DNA from: Rahnella inusitata
GTDB lineage: Bacteria; Pseudomonadota; Gammaproteobacteria; Enterobacterales; Enterobacteriaceae
Assembly (NCBI RefSeq): GCF_003263515.1
Contig: NZ_JYDE01000017.1
Coordinates: forward strand, 62,001 to 126,000
Direction: 5' to 3'
DNA: 64,000 nucleotides
This document shows positions 35,622 through 46,025 of this stretch, in pieces. The position numbers and the translations under genes were made by a program. Numbering within the stretch: position 1 is the stretch's first letter; each line of letters starts with the position of its first letter. The notes beneath the pieces are model-generated. The model was not told the DNA's origin, did not search any database, and saw nothing but the letters and a program-made list of their open reading frames with translations.

Positions 35622-36455
35622 ATGAAAGATGTCCACGAGGTTCGTTCTCTGGCCCGTCATATCCGCATCGAGACGCTGAAAATGCTGACCGGTCTGGGAT
35701 TCGGGCATTATGGCGGCAGTATGTCAGTGGTGGAAACGCTGGCAGTGTTATACGGCGATGTCATGCGCATTGACCCGAAAAAACCTGACTGGCAGGAGCG
35801 CGATTATTTTGTGCTCTCCAAAGGTCATGCCGGTCCGGCGTTGTACGCCACGCTGGCGCTGAAAGGGTATTTTCCGGTCAGCGAACTGAAAACGCTGAAT
35901 GAAAATGGCACCAAACTGCCAAGCCATCCCGATCGCCTGCGCACGACTGGCGTCGATGCCACCACCGGTTCGCTTGGGCAGGGCGTGTCTATTGCCGCCG
36001 GTATGGCGCTTTCTCACAAGCTGGCGGGCCGTACCAACCGCGTGTTCTGCATTCTCGGCGACGGTGAACTGAACGAGGGCCAGTGCTGGGAAGCCTTCCA
36101 GTTTATCGCGCACCATAATCTGCATAACCTGACGCTGTTTATTGATTACAACAAACAACAGCTCGACGGCACGCTGGATGAAGTGATCAGGCCTTTCGAT
36201 CTGGCCGGTAAATTCAGCGCCTTTGGTTTTGATGTGCAAACCATCAAAGGCGACGATGTCGTCGCAATCAGCAATGCAGTCACGCCGGTGCGTCAGGGCG
36301 AGCAGCGTCCGCTGGTCGTGATCCTCGACAGCATTAAAGGGCAGGGCGTGACCTATCTTGAGCAACTGGCGAATTCCCACCATTTGCGCTTAACGCCGGA
36401 TGTGAAACTGGAAATCGAAAATGCGATCGCTGAGCTGGAGGCCACCCATGTTTGA
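35622..36455 (+). CDS. Transketolase, N-terminal (TPP-binding) subunit
   Basis: A 277-residue protein equal to the N-terminal PP domain of transketolase. The TPP/Mg motif is GDGELNEG (residues 146-153), completed by the LFIDYN region. The early histidine motifs are HYGGSMS (about 29) and SKGHAGPALYA (about 66). Split transketolases of this kind work as a heterotetramer with a C-terminal partner, here encoded by the overlapping next gene. They move two-carbon ketol units between sugars. The likely role is entry of the PTS product into the pentose-phosphate pool. Confidence 0.9.
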   Translation: MKDVHEVRSLARHIRIETLKMLTGLGFGHYGGSMSVVETLAVLYGDVMRIDPKKPDWQERDYFVLSKGHAGPALYATLALKGYFPVSELKTLNENGTKLPSHPDRLRTTGVDATTGSLGQGVSIAAGMALSHKLAGRTNRVFCILGDGELNEGQCWEAFQFIAHHNLHNLTLFIDYNKQQLDGTLDEVIRPFDLAGKFSAFGFDVQTIKGDDVVAISNAVTPVRQGEQRPLVVILDSIKGQGVTYLEQLANSHHLRLTPDVKLEIENAIAELEATHV

Positions 36456-37401
36456 AGTCTCTCTGGAATTACAAAAAGACGCGGTGGAAATGCGTAAGGT
36501 TTACGCCAATACCGTGCGCGAAAAGATTGTTGAGAACACGCCGATCATCGCGCTGGAAGCGGATTTGATGAGCTCGATGGCGATGGACGGCGTGCATAAA
36601 GACCATCCTTCCCATGTCATTAACTGCGGCATCATGGAGGCCAACGTGATCGGCGTTGCCGCGGGACTATCACTTACTGGCCGCGTGCCGTTTGTGCATA
36701 CGTTCACCGCTTTTGCCAGCCGCCGCTGCTTCGATCAGCTGTTTATGTCGTTGGATTACCAGAAGAATAACGTCAAAATTATTGCATCCGACGCTGGCGT
36801 CAGCGCCTGTCACAACGGCGGTACGCATATGTCCTTTGAAGATATGGGCATCGTGCGCGGGCTGGCGAACTCGGTAGTGATGGAAGTGACCGACGCCGTG
36901 ATGTTCCGCGATATTCTGTTACAGCTGATGGATCTGAAAGGATTCTACTGGGTGCGGACAATACGTAAACAGGCGACGCAGGTTTATCAGGAAGGTTCGA
37001 CCTTCACCATCGGTAAAGCGAATGTGCTGCGCGACGGGAAAGATGTGACGCTGATTGCCAACGGCATCATGGTGGCGGAAGCGCTGAAAGCGGCAGAGAT
37101 GCTGGAGCGCGAGGGGGTGAGTGCGGCGGTGATAGACATGTTTACGCTCAAACCGATTGATAAAGACATCATCATTAAATACGCCGCCAAAACGGGCAAA
37201 ATCATCACCTGCGAAAACCACAGTATTCACAACGGGCTGGGGTCAGCAGTCGCGGAAGTGCTGGTAGAAAACCATCCGGTGCCGATGCGTCGCGTTGGCG
37301 TGAAGGAGCGTTATGGACAGGTCGGAACCCAGGAGTTTTTACAGCAGGAATACGGGCTGACCGCCGAACATATTCTCGAGGCTGCAAAGCAGTTGCTGTG
37401 A
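36448..37401 (+). CDS. Transketolase, C-terminal (pyrimidine-binding) subunit
   Basis: A 317-residue protein with the Pyr domain and C-terminal domain of transketolase. The catalytic glutamate is Glu64 in GIMEANVIGVAAGLSL; FTAFASRRCFDQ and GGTHMSFEDMGIVRG follow, then the C-terminal domain from about residue 190 (LIANGIMVAEALKAAE). It overlaps the N-terminal subunit gene by 8 bases, so equal synthesis is expected. ATG 36448 is chosen over the frame opening at 36421. The operon ends at a bidirectional terminator facing pta. Confidence 0.9.
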   Translation: MFEVSLELQKDAVEMRKVYANTVREKIVENTPIIALEADLMSSMAMDGVHKDHPSHVINCGIMEANVIGVAAGLSLTGRVPFVHTFTAFASRRCFDQLFMSLDYQKNNVKIIASDAGVSACHNGGTHMSFEDMGIVRGLANSVVMEVTDAVMFRDILLQLMDLKGFYWVRTIRKQATQVYQEGSTFTIGKANVLRDGKDVTLIANGIMVAEALKAAEMLEREGVSAAVIDMFTLKPIDKDIIIKYAAKTGKIITCENHSIHNGLGSAVAEVLVENHPVPMRRVGVKERYGQVGTQEFLQQEYGLTAEHILEAAKQLL

Positions 37402-37426
37402 GCGAGAAGTGAGGAAATCAGAAAAT

Positions 37427-37453
37427 AAAAACGCCGACGAGATGTCGGCGTTT
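37427..37453. terminator. Bidirectional terminator between the transketolase operon and pta
   Basis: AAAACGCCGAC (37427-37437) and GTCGGCGTTTT (37443-37453) form a perfect stem with a GAGAT loop. T-rich tails follow on both strands, so it serves both convergent operons. Confidence 0.88.
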
Positions 37454-37498
37454 TGCTGTCTTGCATACTGTTATTCGGGCGTAAAATAATTCAGGGAA

Positions 37499-39652
37499 TT
37501 ATTTTGCTGCCTCTTCTGCCTGAGCAGACTGAATCGCAGTCAGTGCCACGGTGTAGACGATATCGTCAACCAGTGCGCCACGGGACAGGTCGTTAACCGG
37601 TTTGCGCATACCCTGCAGCATCGGCCCGATAGAGACCAGATCCGCAGAACGCTGTACCGCTTTGTAGGTGGTGTTACCGGTGTTCAGATCCGGGAAGATG
37701 AACACGGTCGCCTGACCTGCAACCGGTGAATTCGGTGCTTTGGACAGAGCAACGTCAGCCATGATCGCGGCATCGTATTGCAGAGGGCCATCGATGATCA
37801 GGTCAGGGCGTTTTTCCTGCGCCAGACGGGTCGCTTCACGCACTTTCTCAACGTCGCTGCCCGCGCCGGAATTACCGGTCGAGTAGGAAATCATCGCCAC
37901 GCGCGGTTCGATACCGAATGCCGCAGCGGAATCCGCAGACTGGATCGCGATTTCAGACAGCTGTTCAGCCGTTGGATCCGGGTTGATCGCGCAGTCACCG
38001 TAAACCAGAACCTGGTCAGGCAGCAGCATGAAGAACACAGAAGACACCAGGGAGCTGCCCGGTGCGGTTTTAATCAACTGCAACGGTGGGCGGATGGTGT
38101 TAGCGGTGGTATGAACGGCACCGGAAACCAGACCGTCAACTTTGCCTTGTTCCAGCATCAGGGTGCCGAGAACTACGTTATCTTCCAGCTGCTCGCGCGC
38201 AACCACTTCGGTCATGCCTTTGCTTTTACGCAGCTCAACCAGACGCGCCACGTATTCTTCACGCACGGCAACCGGGTCGATGATTTCGATGCCTGCACCC
38301 AGAGTCACACCCTGAGCCGCGGCAACGCGTTTGATCTCATCCGGATTACCCAGCAGCACGCATTCTGCGATACCACGTTCAGCACAAAGTGCTGCCGCTT
38401 TTACGGTACGTGGCTCGTCGCCTTCCGGCAGAACGATACGTTTACCGGCTTTACGGGCCAGCTCGGTCAGCTGATAACGGAACGCTGGCGGAGAGAGACG
38501 GCGTGAACGCTCGGAGTGAGCGCTCAGAGACTCGATCCAGTCCGCGTTGATGTGAGAAGCCACATACTGTTGCAGTTTCTCTACGCGCTGATGGTCGTCC
38601 GCCGGGACTTCCAGATTGAAGCTTTGCAGGCTCAGGGACGTCTGCCAGGTGTTGGTGTCTACCATGAACACTGGCAGGCCAGTCTGGAAAGCACGTTCGC
38701 ACAGGCTGTTAATGCGTTCGTCAATTTCGTAGCCACCGGTCAGCAGGATAGCGCCGATTTCCACGCCGTTCATTGCTGCCAGACAAGCTGATACCAGCAC
38801 GTCTGGACGGTCAGCGGAGGTCACCAGCAATGAACCTGGACGGAAGTGCTCCAGCATATGTGGAATGCTGCGTGCGCAGAAGGTCACGGATTTCACGCGG
38901 CGGGTTTGCACGTCGCCTTCGTTGATGATGCGGGCATTCAGGTGTTTCGCCATGTCGATTGCGCGGGTGGCAATCAGCTCGAAGCTCCATGGAATGCAGC
39001 CCAGCACCGGCAGCGGACTGTTAGCGAACAGCTGAGTCGGGTCGATGTTCGCCACGCTGGCTTTGTTGGAATCATCAAAGATTTCAGAAAGGTCAGGACG
39101 TGTGCGGCCCTGATCGTCAACCGGGGCATTCAGTTTGTTGATGATAACGCCGGTGATGTTGGTGTTTTTACTGCCGCCGAAGCTGGAACGGGCCAGTTCG
39201 ATACGTTCTTTCAGCTGCGCCGGAGAATCGTTGCCCAGCGCCAGAACGAAGACGATTTCTGCGTTCAGGGTTTTAGCGATTTCATAGTTCAGCGCGTTAG
39301 CAAACTGATGTTTACGCGTTGGGACCAGACCTTCCACCAGCACCACTTCTGCGTCTTTGGTGTTTTCGTGATAACGCGCGATGATTTCTTCCATCAGCAC
39401 GTCTTGCTGGTTTGAACTGAGCAGCGCTTCAACGTGGCTCATTTTCAGCGGTTCAGCTGCGGTCACGGAAGAGTTAGCGCGAATGATGGTGGTGGTTTGA
39501 TCAGGTGCATCGCCGCCGGCACGTGGCTGTGCGATCGGTTTGAAGATGCTCAGGCTGACGCCTTTTTGTTCCATTGCACGGATCACGCCGAGGCTGACGC
39601 TGGTCAGACCAACGCTGGTGCCTGTGGGGATCAACATAATTGTACGGGACAC
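37499..39652 (-). CDS. pta: Phosphate acetyltransferase
   Basis: Interconverts acetyl-CoA and acetyl phosphate. It is the long enterobacterial form, 717 residues (E. coli 714). The N-terminal BioD-like P-loop domain is [18 protein letters not shown], then comes a DRTGG domain (about residues 220-330). The catalytic phosphotransacetylase domain (about 390-715) has [21 protein letters not shown] (key part [13 protein letters not shown]) and [20 protein letters not shown]. It lies 168 bases after ackA with a strong hairpin between. Confidence 0.96.
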   Translation of the reverse strand: MSRTIMLIPTGTSVGLTSVSLGVIRAMEQKGVSLSIFKPIAQPRAGGDAPDQTTTIIRANSSVTAAEPLKMSHVEALLSSNQQDVLMEEIIARYHENTKDAEVVLVEGLVPTRKHQFANALNYEIAKTLNAEIVFVLALGNDSPAQLKERIELARSSFGGSKNTNITGVIINKLNAPVDDQGRTRPDLSEIFDDSNKASVANIDPTQLFANSPLPVLGCIPWSFELIATRAIDMAKHLNARIINEGDVQTRRVKSVTFCARSIPHMLEHFRPGSLLVTSADRPDVLVSACLAAMNGVEIGAILLTGGYEIDERINSLCERAFQTGLPVFMVDTNTWQTSLSLQSFNLEVPADDHQRVEKLQQYVASHINADWIESLSAHSERSRRLSPPAFRYQLTELARKAGKRIVLPEGDEPRTVKAAALCAERGIAECVLLGNPDEIKRVAAAQGVTLGAGIEIIDPVAVREEYVARLVELRKSKGMTEVVAREQLEDNVVLGTLMLEQGKVDGLVSGAVHTTANTIRPPLQLIKTAPGSSLVSSVFFMLLPDQVLVYGDCAINPDPTAEQLSEIAIQSADSAAAFGIEPRVAMISYSTGNSGAGSDVEKVREATRLAQEKRPDLIIDGPLQYDAAIMADVALSKAPNSPVAGQATVFIFPDLNTGNTTYKAVQRSADLVSIGPMLQGMRKPVNDLSRGALVDDIVYTVALTAIQSAQAEEAAK

Positions 39653-39779
39653 GGCTAAACCTCTTTAACGGTTGCCAGGCAGAGACGGTCGCAGGTTTGT
39701 GCAGAGGAGATAATGATCAGCATAAGCGCGATGATTATCCTGCGCGGTGCGTCCAAACGGGCGGCGTTTGCCTTGAGTT

Positions 39780-39810
39780 AAAAAATCACTGCCAGCAATC
39801 GCTGGCAGTG
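39780..39810 (-). terminator. Strong hairpin/terminator between ackA and pta
   Basis: CACTGCCAGC (39787-39796) and GCTGGCAGTG (39801-39810) form a perfect 10-bp stem with a 4-base loop. Read on the minus strand, ATTTTTT follows. It should end or attenuate ackA transcripts before pta. Confidence 0.75.
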
Positions 39811-39820
39811 TTGAATCGGA

Positions 39821-41023
39821 TTATGCGGTCAGACGTGCGGCGTCTTGCGCAATCACCAGCTCTTCATTGGTTGGGATAACCAGAGCGGTGCGGGTGCCTT
39901 CTTTATTGATGGCACCGGATTTGCCAAAGCGTGCTGCAAGGTTGCGTTCGTGGTCAACTTCAAAGCCTAACAGGCCCAGTTTTCCAAGAGACAGTTCGCG
40001 CACCATGGCTGCGTTTTCGCCGATACCGCCGGTGAAGACTACCGCGTCCAGACGACCTTCCATCAGTGAGGTATAGCTACCGATGTATTTCGCCAGACGG
40101 TGGCAGAATACGTCCATTGCACGTTTGGCATCAGGTTTGGTGGTGTAGTTGTCTTCAACGTAACGACAGTCGCTGGTGACTTCGGTCAGGCCCAGCAGAC
40201 CAGATTCTTTGGTCAGCATTTTGTTGATTTGATCAACGCTCATGCCCAGAGAGTCGTGCAGGTGGAAAATGATCGCCGGGTCGATGTCACCGCTGCGGGT
40301 GCCCATCACCAGACCTTCCAGCGGGGTCAGACCCATGGAAGTATCGACGCATTTACCGTTACGGATTGCGCTGACGGAACCGCCGTTACCCAGGTGGCAA
40401 GTGATCAGGTTCACTTCTTCCACTGGTTTATTCAGCATTTTCGCGGCTTCCTGCGTCACATAGAAGTGGCTGGTGCCGTGTGCGCCATAACGACGGACGT
40501 GATGATCGCGGTACAGCTTGTACGGGAGAGCGTACAGGTAAGATTCTTCTGGCATGGTCTGATGGAAAGCGGTGTCGAAAACGGCAACGTTTTTGTCAGC
40601 CAGTTTAGGGAAAGATTTCAGCGCTTCGTCGATACCAATCAGGTGAGCCGGGTTGTGCAGCGGTGCAAACGGGATAGATTCTTTGATGCCTTCGATAACA
40701 GCATCGTTGATCAGCATGGACTTGGTCAGCTTTTCGCCGCCATGAACGATACGGTGGCCAATGGCAACCAGCTCTGCGGACAGCTCAGGTTTTTTGCTCA
40801 GGATCTTGTTAACGATGAATTTCAGCGCTTCACTGTGTGCGGCACCCGCACCCAACGCGGCTTCTTCTTTGCCACCGTCCATTTTCCACTTAATGCGCGC
40901 TTCTGGCAGGTGGAAGCATTCGGCTAAACCTGAAATGTGCTCTTCGCCGTTCACAGCATCAATGATTGCGAACTTAAGGGAAGAACTACCACAGTTAAGA
41001 ACCAGTACAAGCTTACTCGACAT
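39821..41023 (-). CDS. ackA: Acetate kinase
   Basis: Makes ATP and acetate from acetyl phosphate and ADP, the second half of the Pta-AckA overflow pathway. It is 400 residues, the E. coli length. Family motifs are [39 protein letters not shown] and [14 protein letters not shown]. Cytosolic. The 460-base region before it should hold its promoter. Confidence 0.96.
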   Translation of the reverse strand: MSSKLVLVLNCGSSSLKFAIIDAVNGEEHISGLAECFHLPEARIKWKMDGGKEEAALGAGAAHSEALKFIVNKILSKKPELSAELVAIGHRIVHGGEKLTKSMLINDAVIEGIKESIPFAPLHNPAHLIGIDEALKSFPKLADKNVAVFDTAFHQTMPEESYLYALPYKLYRDHHVRRYGAHGTSHFYVTQEAAKMLNKPVEEVNLITCHLGNGGSVSAIRNGKCVDTSMGLTPLEGLVMGTRSGDIDPAIIFHLHDSLGMSVDQINKMLTKESGLLGLTEVTSDCRYVEDNYTTKPDAKRAMDVFCHRLAKYIGSYTSLMEGRLDAVVFTGGIGENAAMVRELSLGKLGLLGFEVDHERNLAARFGKSGAINKEGTRTALVIPTNEELVIAQDAARLTA

Positions 41024-41486
41024 GGAAGTACCTATTTATTGTTGGTGCTGTTTAAGGAAAAAAACAAAACACATGGTTAATAAATCGTCAGTCTGACATC
41101 AAGCGTAGCGCATAATGGCGGTGACAATTATGATTAACATCATGCCAGAGAGCCAAAGCAGGCATGATAATGAAAAAGCTAAAGAATCGCAGGACGCCGG
41201 TTTTATTTGTGCATATCCATCGCCGAAGAGTGATGGCGCAGTGCACAAAATGTCTCTGTTTTACGTCTTTAGAATGTTATCTGTTAGTAAAAACCCTAAC
41301 AAAGAATACAATTAGTAATTACAAAACACCTCAGCCCGAGGCACTATGCTTAATGATGAGGGTGTAAATGCTGCGACAGGATACCGGCACGTTTCAGCAA
41401 AAACAAAATATATTTTATCGTGGTAAACTCCAGTTTGTGTTTTACAAATATTTTTTAATTATTACACGTGAAGTTGAGGTGCAATT
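41024..41486. other. Divergent ackA/yfbV intergenic region
   Basis: A 463-base AT-rich gap holding the two promoters. Small open frames at 41115-41367 have no convincing ribosome sites and look like chance. I see no RNA gene or clear operator. Confidence 0.5.
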
Positions 41487-41942
41487 ATGACGAGTAAGCC
41501 AACAGGCTCTGTAAGCTGGTTCCAGGTATTCCAGCGTGGGCAGCATTATATGAAAACATGGCCGTCTGATAAGCGCCTGGCTCCGGTATTTCCGGAAAAC
41601 CGGATCTCCACAGCGACCCGTTTTGCGGTGCGCTTTATGCCACCGGTCGCGATTTTCACGCTGACCTGGCAGATAGCCCTCGGCGGCCAGCTTGGCCCCG
41701 CGGTCGCCACGGCGATATTTGCCTGTAGTTTGCCAATGCAAGGACTGTGGTGGCTCGGCCGCCGTTCACTGACGCCGTTGCCGCCAACATTGCTGAGCTG
41801 GTTCCACGATGTTCGCAACAAACTCGCCGAAGCCGGTCAGGCCCTCGCACCAGTGGAAGGCACCCCGACCTATCAGGCACTCGCGGACGTTCTGAAACGT
41901 GCGTTCAAGCAGCTCGATAAAACCTTTCTAGACGATCTGTAA
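41487..41942 (+). CDS. yfbV: YfbV, UPF0208 inner-membrane protein
   Basis: A 151-residue protein matching E. coli YfbV (151 aa), with two hydrophobic helices at about residues 45-95 ([18 protein letters not shown] and [18 protein letters not shown]). E. coli YfbV has been linked to insulation of the Ter macrodomain from neighbouring DNA; how it acts is unsettled. A TTGAGGTG ribosome site precedes the ATG. Divergent from ackA, as in E. coli. Confidence 0.9.
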   Translation: MTSKPTGSVSWFQVFQRGQHYMKTWPSDKRLAPVFPENRISTATRFAVRFMPPVAIFTLTWQIALGGQLGPAVATAIFACSLPMQGLWWLGRRSLTPLPPTLLSWFHDVRNKLAEAGQALAPVEGTPTYQALADVLKRAFKQLDKTFLDDL

Positions 41943-42142
41943 GACGTTTCTCCCCCCGCTTACGTTCTCAGCTTCATAATTGTTAAGCTTCGCTGCAGTG
42001 CATATTGACCGGAGGAAAGTCTCCTCCGGTGATTATTTCACATGAGATCCAGACCCAAATCAAAGAATGGTGTGCTTGCGATTTCGCAGAAGTTTGCGCT
42101 ATGCCATGCTTTGCTCATTATGCAGACATGAGGATTTTCACG

Positions 42143-42637
42143 ATGGAAATGACTAACGCGCAACGCCTGATCTTGTCGAATCAATACAAAATGATGACCA
42201 TGCTGGATCCCGATAACGCCGAACGCTATCGCCGTTTGCAAACGGTGATCGAACGCGGTTTCGGCTTGCAAATGCGCGAGCTTGACAGGGACTTCGGTGA
42301 ACTGCCGGAAGAAACCTGCCGCACCGTGATTAACATTATGGAAATGCACCATGCGATGCAGGTGTCCTGGACCAATCTGAAAGACACTCAGGGTCTGGAT
42401 CGCCGCCGTATCGATTTTCTCGGCTTTGACGCTGCCACAGAATCCCGCTTTTTAAGCTATGTTCGCTTTATGGTGAACACCGAAGGACGTTACACTGACT
42501 TTGACGCTGGCACCCATGGGTTTAACTCGCAGACCAAAATGTGGGATAAATACCAGCGTATGTTGGCGGTCTGGCAATCGTGCCCGCGTCAGTATCATCT
42601 GAGCGCCGTCGAGATAGCGCAAATTATTAATGCCTGA
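42143..42637 (+). CDS. yfbU: YfbU family protein
   Basis: A 164-residue cytosolic protein, the same length as E. coli YfbU and very similar, from [18 protein letters not shown] to [15 protein letters not shown]. It is a compact alpha-helical UPF0304 protein whose function is unknown. The frame is open from 42005, but the ATG at 42143 matches the E. coli start and is preceded by GAGG. Confidence 0.92.
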   Translation: MEMTNAQRLILSNQYKMMTMLDPDNAERYRRLQTVIERGFGLQMRELDRDFGELPEETCRTVINIMEMHHAMQVSWTNLKDTQGLDRRRIDFLGFDAATESRFLSYVRFMVNTEGRYTDFDAGTHGFNSQTKMWDKYQRMLAVWQSCPRQYHLSAVEIAQIINA

Positions 42638-42664
42638 TTTGAATTAACTAAAGAGGAATGACCT

Positions 42665-43318
42665 GTGGAGTGTAAAGGTTTTTTGTTCGACCTTGATGGA
42701 ACGTTAGTGGATTCATTACCGGCCGTTGAGCGTGCATGGGTTAACTGGGCACTCAGTTGGGGAGTCAGCCCGCAGGACGTTCTGGCCTTTATTCACGGCA
42801 AACAGGCGATCACCTCTTTACGTCACTTCATGACCGGTGAAAGTGAGGAGACGATTCAGAAAGAGTTTCTGAAGCTGGAAAAAATCGAAGCCACTGACAC
42901 CGAAGGCGTCTGTGCGCTGCCGGGTGCACATTTATTGTTAAGCGAACTGAATCGCCAGAATATTCCATGGGCGATTGTGACATCAGGCTCAATGCCGGTT
43001 GCCAGTGCGCGCCATGCCGCGGCGCATCTGCCCGCGTCGGAAGTGTTCATTACCGCCGAGCAGGTTAAACACGGCAAACCTCAGCCAGATGCCTATTTAC
43101 TTGGCGCAGAGCGTTTAGGTCTGGCACCGCATGAGTGCGTCGTAGTGGAAGATGCCGCGGCAGGCGTAATGGCCGGTCTGGCGGCAGGCTGCAAAGTGAT
43201 TGCGGTGAATGCGCCCGACGATACGCCGGGGATCGAGAATGTCGATTTCGAACTCACCACGCTGGAAGTTCTGCTGGTGAACAGTACAGAGCAGGGCGTC
43301 ACAGTGAGCCTGCGTTAA
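42665..43318 (+). CDS. yfbT: HAD-family sugar phosphatase
   Basis: A 217-residue HAD hydrolase, orthologue of E. coli YfbT (HxpA), which dephosphorylates sugar phosphates such as hexitol and fructose phosphates. Motif I is FDLDGTLVDS with both catalytic aspartates, motif II is VTSGSMP, the motif III lysine is in HGKPQPDAYL and motif IV is VVVEDAAAGV. The GTG start follows an AGAGGA ribosome site and corresponds to the E. coli Met. yfbU is 27 bases upstream and probably cotranscribed. Confidence 0.92.
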   Translation: MECKGFLFDLDGTLVDSLPAVERAWVNWALSWGVSPQDVLAFIHGKQAITSLRHFMTGESEETIQKEFLKLEKIEATDTEGVCALPGAHLLLSELNRQNIPWAIVTSGSMPVASARHAAAHLPASEVFITAEQVKHGKPQPDAYLLGAERLGLAPHECVVVEDAAAGVMAGLAAGCKVIAVNAPDDTPGIENVDFELTTLEVLLVNSTEQGVTVSLR

Positions 43319-43356
43319 TTCATATTGTTGATTAAAAGTACACATTCATTGACCTG

Positions 43357-43381
43357 AACCTCGCTCCGGCGGGGTTTTTTT
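43357..43381 (+). terminator. Terminator after yfbT
   Basis: AACCTCGC (43357-43364) pairs with GCGGGGTT (43369-43376) with one G·U pair and a TCCG loop, followed by TTTTT. Confidence 0.82.
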
Positions 43382-43436
43382 ATGCCATGCTAAAACCGAT
43401 TTTAAGTTTTCCAACTCAACGCAAAAGGAGTTTGTT

Positions 43437-45269
43437 TTGACCGGTGAATTAATCTGGGTTGTGGTTCTGCTGCTGATTGCGATGGTGCTGTTCGCGCGCA
43501 ATACGCTGCGCATGGACATCGTCGCTTTGCTGGTCATTATTGCCTTTGTGCTCAGTGGTACGCTGACTCTTAACGAAGCGCTGGCCGGATTTAGCGATCC
43601 GAACGTGATTTTGATCGCTGCTTTGTTTGTCGTCGGTCACGGACTGGTGCGAACTGGCGTGGCGTATCAGGTAGGTGACTGGCTAATGAAAGTCGCCGGT
43701 CACAGTGAAATCCGGATGCTGATTTTGCTGATGCTGACTGTCGCCGGGCTGGGTGCATTTATGAGCTCCACCGGCGTGGTAGCAATCTTTATTCCGGTGG
43801 TGATCAGCGTTTCTGCCCGCATGAAAACCTCGCCGGCGCGGCTGATGATGCCGCTGAGTTTTGCCGGTCTCATCAGCGGCATGATGACGCTGGTCGCCAC
43901 GCCGCCGAATATGGTGGTGAACAGCGAGCTGTTGCGGGAAGGATTTGACGGTTTTGGCTTCTTTGGCGTCACGCCGGTAGGGCTTGTGGTGCTTGTCATG
44001 GGTATCGGATATATGCTGATCGCCCGTCGGTGGTTGTCTGCCGAAGAGGCCTCGCAGGATAAACAGCGCTGGAAGCGCCGCACTTTCCGCGATCTGATCC
44101 GCGATTATCAGCTCAACGGACGCGCGAGGAGGATGACCATCCGTCCCGGCTCACCGCTGGTGGGGCGCACGCTCGACGATCTGCATCTGCGTTCCCGCTA
44201 TGGCGCCAACGTGGTGGGGATCGAGCGCTGGCGCAAGTTCCGCCGCGTGATGGTCAGCGCGACCGGTAACACGGAATTGTGCGCCCGCGACGTGCTTCTG
44301 CTCGATATGACGGATCCCGATATTTCCGTCAGACAAATGTGTATCGATGAAATGCTGGAGCCCATGGTGCTGCGTGGCGAATATTTCGCCGAGCAGTCCC
44401 GCGATGTCGGGATGGCGGAAGTGTCGCTGATCCCTGATTCTGAGTTGTTGGGCAAAACTTTACGCGATGTGGCGTTTCGCTCCACGTACGGTCTGAACGT
44501 GGTGGGCATCCGCCGACAAGGCGAAGCGCTGCCGGGCAAACTGGTCGATGAGGAATTGCAGCTCGGCGACATGTTACTGGTGATTGGCGACTGGAAACTG
44601 ATCCGCCAGCTTCAGCAGCAGATGCATGATTTCATTGTGCTCAGCCTGCCCGCCGAAGTGGATGACGTCGCTCCGGCACTCAGCCAGGCACCTCATGCGC
44701 TGTTCTGTCTGGCCCTGATGGTCGCACTGATGCTAACCGACGACGTGCCAAATGCCATTGCGGCAATCGTCGCCTGTCTGCTGATGGGAAAATTTCGCTG
44801 TATCACAATGGAAGGTGCGTATCGGGCCATTCACTGGCCGAGTTTGCTGCTGATCGTCGGGATGATGCCGTTCGCACTGGCGCTGCAAAAAACCGGCGGC
44901 GTGGCCCTGATTGTCGAAGGTCTGATGCAGGTGAGTGGCGGTTATGGACCGTACATGATGCTGCTGAGTTTGTTTGTCCTTTGCGCCACCATCGGGTTGT
45001 TTATTTCCAATACGGCGACGGCGGTACTGATGGCGCCGATCGCTATCGCGGCGGCGCATCAGATGGGCGTATCGCCATACCCGTTCACGATGATTATCGC
45101 TATTGCGGCTTCGGCGGCATTTATGACGCCGGTGTCATCTCCGGTGAATACGCTGGTAATGGTACCGGGGAATTACCGCTTTGGTGATTTCCTGCGTATC
45201 GGGGTGCCTTTCACGTTGCTGGTGATGGCCGTCAGCGTGTTTCTGGTGCCGGTACTCTATCCGTTTTGA
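43437..45269 (+). CDS. yfbS: YfbS, SLC13-type permease with TrkA-C domains
   Basis: A 610-residue inner-membrane transporter of the same length as E. coli YfbS. The DASS-type membrane halves (about 1-205 and 400-610) are separated by two cytosolic TrkA-C (RCK_C) domains (about 220-300 and 310-390). The membrane motifs are [16 protein letters not shown] and [19 protein letters not shown]. Relatives carry sulfate or dicarboxylates, but the YfbS substrate is unknown. The start is TTG 43437, six bases after AAAGGAG, at the same residue as the E. coli protein. Confidence 0.9.
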   Translation: MTGELIWVVVLLLIAMVLFARNTLRMDIVALLVIIAFVLSGTLTLNEALAGFSDPNVILIAALFVVGHGLVRTGVAYQVGDWLMKVAGHSEIRMLILLMLTVAGLGAFMSSTGVVAIFIPVVISVSARMKTSPARLMMPLSFAGLISGMMTLVATPPNMVVNSELLREGFDGFGFFGVTPVGLVVLVMGIGYMLIARRWLSAEEASQDKQRWKRRTFRDLIRDYQLNGRARRMTIRPGSPLVGRTLDDLHLRSRYGANVVGIERWRKFRRVMVSATGNTELCARDVLLLDMTDPDISVRQMCIDEMLEPMVLRGEYFAEQSRDVGMAEVSLIPDSELLGKTLRDVAFRSTYGLNVVGIRRQGEALPGKLVDEELQLGDMLLVIGDWKLIRQLQQQMHDFIVLSLPAEVDDVAPALSQAPHALFCLALMVALMLTDDVPNAIAAIVACLLMGKFRCITMEGAYRAIHWPSLLLIVGMMPFALALQKTGGVALIVEGLMQVSGGYGPYMMLLSLFVLCATIGLFISNTATAVLMAPIAIAAAHQMGVSPYPFTMIIAIAASAAFMTPVSSPVNTLVMVPGNYRFGDFLRIGVPFTLLVMAVSVFLVPVLYPF

Positions 45270-45314
45270 TTCACGGCCATGTTGAAAGCCCATCGCGCTG
45301 ACCATCTATGACGG

Positions 45315-45914
45315 TCAGAGCGATTCATCGAGGCTGATTTCGTCCAGGGAAAGGCTAAAGCTCGGGACGAAGATCTCCATGAAGTAATCCATCTCCGGGC
45401 TTTTACGGTCGGCCAGCGTTTTTTCCAGACGCGCCTTAGCCAGCGTGAATTCGTTGTTACCCGCCGACAACTCTTCCAGACATTTCAGATAGGCGCACAG
45501 CGCGTCCGCCTGTTTTACAGTCAGTTTTTCGTCATCGCTGTAGTAATGCTCATCGATCAGCGGGCGGAAATCCTCCTGCAATTCTTCAGGCAACATCTCA
45601 ATCAGCTTTTGCTGAGCAATCTTTTCGATCTTTTTGTATTCATGCGCGATCTGCGGATTGTAATACTTGATAGGTGTCGGCATGTCGCCGGTCAGCACTT
45701 CGCTGGCATCGTGATACATCGCGAGCAGGGCGACGCGTTCGACGTTCAGGTTGCCATCAAATTTGCGGTTTTTAATCACGGCCAGTGCGTGAGCCACGAA
45801 GGCGACTTGCAAGCTATGCTCGGAGACGTTTTCGGTGCGTACATTACGCATCAGCGGCCAGCGGCTAATCAGTTTCAGGCGGGAAAGGTGGGCGAAGAAA
45901 TGGCTCTGATTCAT
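45315..45914 (-). CDS. yfbR: 5'-deoxynucleotidase YfbR
   Basis: A 199-residue HD-domain phosphohydrolase that dephosphorylates deoxyribonucleoside 5'-monophosphates. Metal ligands are in [15 protein letters not shown] (His near 33) and the HD pair of [19 protein letters not shown] (about residue 68), with a later Asp in [12 protein letters not shown]. The length equals E. coli YfbR. Convergent with yfbS, downstream of alaA and its terminator. Confidence 0.94.
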   Translation of the reverse strand: MNQSHFFAHLSRLKLISRWPLMRNVRTENVSEHSLQVAFVAHALAVIKNRKFDGNLNVERVALLAMYHDASEVLTGDMPTPIKYYNPQIAHEYKKIEKIAQQKLIEMLPEELQEDFRPLIDEHYYSDDEKLTVKQADALCAYLKCLEELSAGNNEFTLAKARLEKTLADRKSPEMDYFMEIFVPSFSLSLDEISLDESL

Positions 45915-45991
45915 AGCACTCTCATTAATAACGGCAAATGAGTGTCCATTGTGAGGAGTGTGAAGGCAATCGGCAAGTGTGATCAGAAAGA

Positions 45992-46020
45992 TAAAACAGG
46001 GCGCAGAATTCTGCGCCCTG
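45992..46020 (-). terminator. Terminator after alaA
   Basis: CAGGGCGCAGAATTCTGCGCCCTG (as two 12-base arms, 45997-46008 and 46009-46020) is a perfect palindrome. Read on the minus strand, TTTTAT follows. It starts 6 bases after the alaA stop. Confidence 0.85.
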
Positions 46021-46025
46021 GGGAA

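Noticed and set aside
41115-41367. Two overlapping small frames between ackA and yfbV
   Set aside because: No ribosome sites, different frames overlapping each other, and no protein-like pattern.
42005-42142. 46-codon extension of yfbU
   Set aside because: The start at 42143 gives exactly the E. coli length of 164 residues and has its own ribosome site.
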